Shown: positions 4,671-5,771 of the stretch, one piece after another | How the letters are laid out: every line of letters starts with the position of its first letter | Position numbering within the stretch: position 1 is the first letter of the stretch | Origin: Leptospiraceae bacterium | GTDB lineage: Bacteria; Spirochaetota; Leptospiria; Turneriellales; Turneriellaceae | Assembly (NCBI GenBank): GCA_016788945.1 | Contig: JAEUSA010000317.1 | Span: 1 to 5,771 of the forward strand | Direction of reading: 5' to 3' | DNA length: 5,771 nt | Position numbers and translations under genes: made by a program | The notes under the pieces: model-generated | The model's database searches: none | Told to the model about the DNA's origin: nothing | What the model saw: only the letters and a program-made list of their open reading frames with translations

Positions 4671-5771
4671 TTATAGCCGGTTGAGGCCGTTTAATGCGGC
4701 AACACGGTACGCCTCGGCCATGGTCGGGTAGTTGAAAGTCGCCTCGACAAACCAGACGACGCGGTTATGCGGAGCCGGTTGCGACATTATCGCCTGGCCG
4801 ATGTGGATAATCTCCGAAGCCTGATCGCCGAAACAGTGTATGCCTAAAATCTCGAGGGTCTCGCGGTGAAACAGAATCTTCAGCAGACCTGCTGTTTGTC
4901 CGGTAATCTGCGCCCGAGCAATATTTCTGAAATGCGCTTGGCCGACTTCGTATGGAATTTTTGCCGCCGTCAGTTCGCGTTCGGTTTTGCCGAGCGAGCT
5001 GATTTCTGGGTTCGTATAAATTCCGGTGGGTGTACCCTTGATCAAATTTTCGAAAACCGTTTTGCGTGTGATGTGCAGGCCGACGAAGCGACCCTGATTG
5101 AACGCGGCGCTCGCCAGCGCCGGTGGTCCTGAGACATCGCCGACCGCGTAAATATGCGGTATCGCAGTCTGAAAATTTTCATTTTTTTCTAATTGTCCGC
5201 GGTGATCAATGCGGATTGCAGAATCAAAAGCAAATAGATCCTGCGTATTGCCGCTGCGTCCGTTTGCCCATAACAAGGCGTCCGATTTTACCACTTTCCC
5301 CGATTTGAGATGCAGATAAACATCGTCGCCTTTGCGCTCGACTCGCTCGTATTCTTCTCCGTGTTTGATGACAACACCCTGTTCGCGCAGGTGGTAGCCG
5401 AGTGCGTCGATGATTTCGTCGTCGAGAAACTCGAGCAGCTTAGCGCGGTGATTGATGAGCGTTACCTTGATGCCAAGCCCCTTAAAGATAGAAGCGTACT
5501 CACAGCCGATGACGCCCGCGCCGTAGATGGTGAGCGCCCGCGGGGTATAGGTTAGGTCAAGTATCGTATCGCTGTCCAGAATACGATCATCGAAAGTAAT
5601 TTCTGGCGGCCGGTAAGGCCTAGAGCCTGTGGCAACGACAATGGCTTCGGCCTTAAGTTTTTCGGCACCCGCTTTTCCCTGATCAATCGTGACTTCATGC
5701 GGGGCCGTAATACGCGCGCGGCCGGTGAAAATATCTACCCGATTACGCTCGTAATTGCGCAAATTGATCTG
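4671..5771 (-). CDS. sthA: Soluble (Si-specific) NAD(P)+ transhydrogenase SthA, 5' end beyond the window
   Basis: SthA is a cytosolic FAD flavoprotein that exchanges reducing equivalents between NADPH and NAD+, mostly draining excess NADPH. The frame is open from base 5771 to TAA at 4673-4671, giving 366 visible residues. By comparison with E. coli SthA (466 residues), about 100 N-terminal residues with the FAD-binding GxGxxG lie outside; the apparent TTG at 5762 is an internal Leu codon. Visible family marks are ATGSRPYRP; the second nucleotide-binding motif [14 protein letters not shown] (Gly-Ala-Gly-Val-Ile-Gly at 5522-5505); LHLKSGK; and IYAVGDVSG, which contacts FAD. The C-terminal dimerisation domain carries [36 protein letters not shown] and [21 protein letters not shown] at the extreme end. 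Close agreement along the whole length makes another pyridine nucleotide-disulfide oxidoreductase unlikely. It is convergent with the recO-like gene, with five bases between their stops. Confidence 0.97.
   Translation of the reverse strand, partial: QINLRNYERNRVDIFTGRARITAPHEVTIDQGKAGAEKLKAEAIVVATGSRPYRPPEITFDDRILDSDTILDLTYTPRALTIYGAGVIGCEYASIFKGLGIKVTLINHRAKLLEFLDDEIIDALGYHLREQGVVIKHGEEYERVERKGDDVYLHLKSGKVVKSDALLWANGRSGNTQDLFAFDSAIRIDHRGQLEKNENFQTAIPHIYAVGDVSGPPALASAAFNQGRFVGLHITRKTVFENLIKGTPTGIYTNPEISSLGKTERELTAAKIPYEVGQAHFRNIARAQITGQTAGLLKILFHRETLEILGIHCFGDQASEIIHIGQAIMSQPAPHNRVVWFVEATFNYPTMAEAYRVAALNGLNRL

Noticed and set aside
5760..5762. TTG at 5762 as the true start of sthA
   Set aside because: The frame stays open to the window edge, and the sequence before it aligns with the interior of SthA, about 100 residues from the known N-terminus.

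Overview
The window looks like an ordinary stretch of bacterial chromosome. It is moderately GC-rich and almost completely coding, with no mobile element, CRISPR array, tRNA or rRNA that I can see. Gene content and order fit a spirochaete of the Leptospirales with moderate GC (Turneriella- or Leptonema-like): an anti-sigma-factor-antagonist-like STAS protein, YbeY, a TlyC/CorC-type CBS protein without a membrane domain, and a divergent RecO. This placement comes from recall and is only moderately certain. Start codons are often non-ATG (GTG, TTG, ATG, GTG along the plus-strand operon).

Layout. The left third (1-2216) is a minus-strand cluster read right to left. It begins with a small two-helix membrane protein (2001-2216). 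RibBA follows (787-1941), with an intact 3,4-dihydroxy-2-butanone-4-phosphate synthase domain and a GTP cyclohydrolase II domain that has lost its zinc and catalytic motifs. Three bases later comes a UbiA-family prenyltransferase (1-783) that runs off the left edge. A gap of about 100 bases (2217-2322) separates this cluster from a divergent plus-strand operon: STAS protein (2323-2691), ybeY (2688-3197), CBS/CorC_HlyC protein (3197-4021) and recO-like gene (4018-4665). Each junction in that operon overlaps by 1 or 4 bases, so translation is probably coupled. Five bases past the recO-like stop, tail to tail, lies the 3' end of sthA (soluble transhydrogenase), whose 5' end is beyond the right edge.

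Function. The minus-strand cluster joins riboflavin precursor synthesis to quinone (probably menaquinone) side-chain attachment. The plus-strand operon combines rRNA maturation (YbeY), a cytosolic CorC-like regulator, DNA repair (RecO) and a possible regulatory switch protein (STAS). SthA balances NADPH and NADH.

I found no undescribed multi-gene system. The observations most worth checking are the degenerate RibA domain, a set of mutually exclusive complementary segments in the leader of the RibBA gene, the overlapping non-ATG starts of the STAS-ybeY-CBS-recO operon, and the cysteine-free RecO-like protein.
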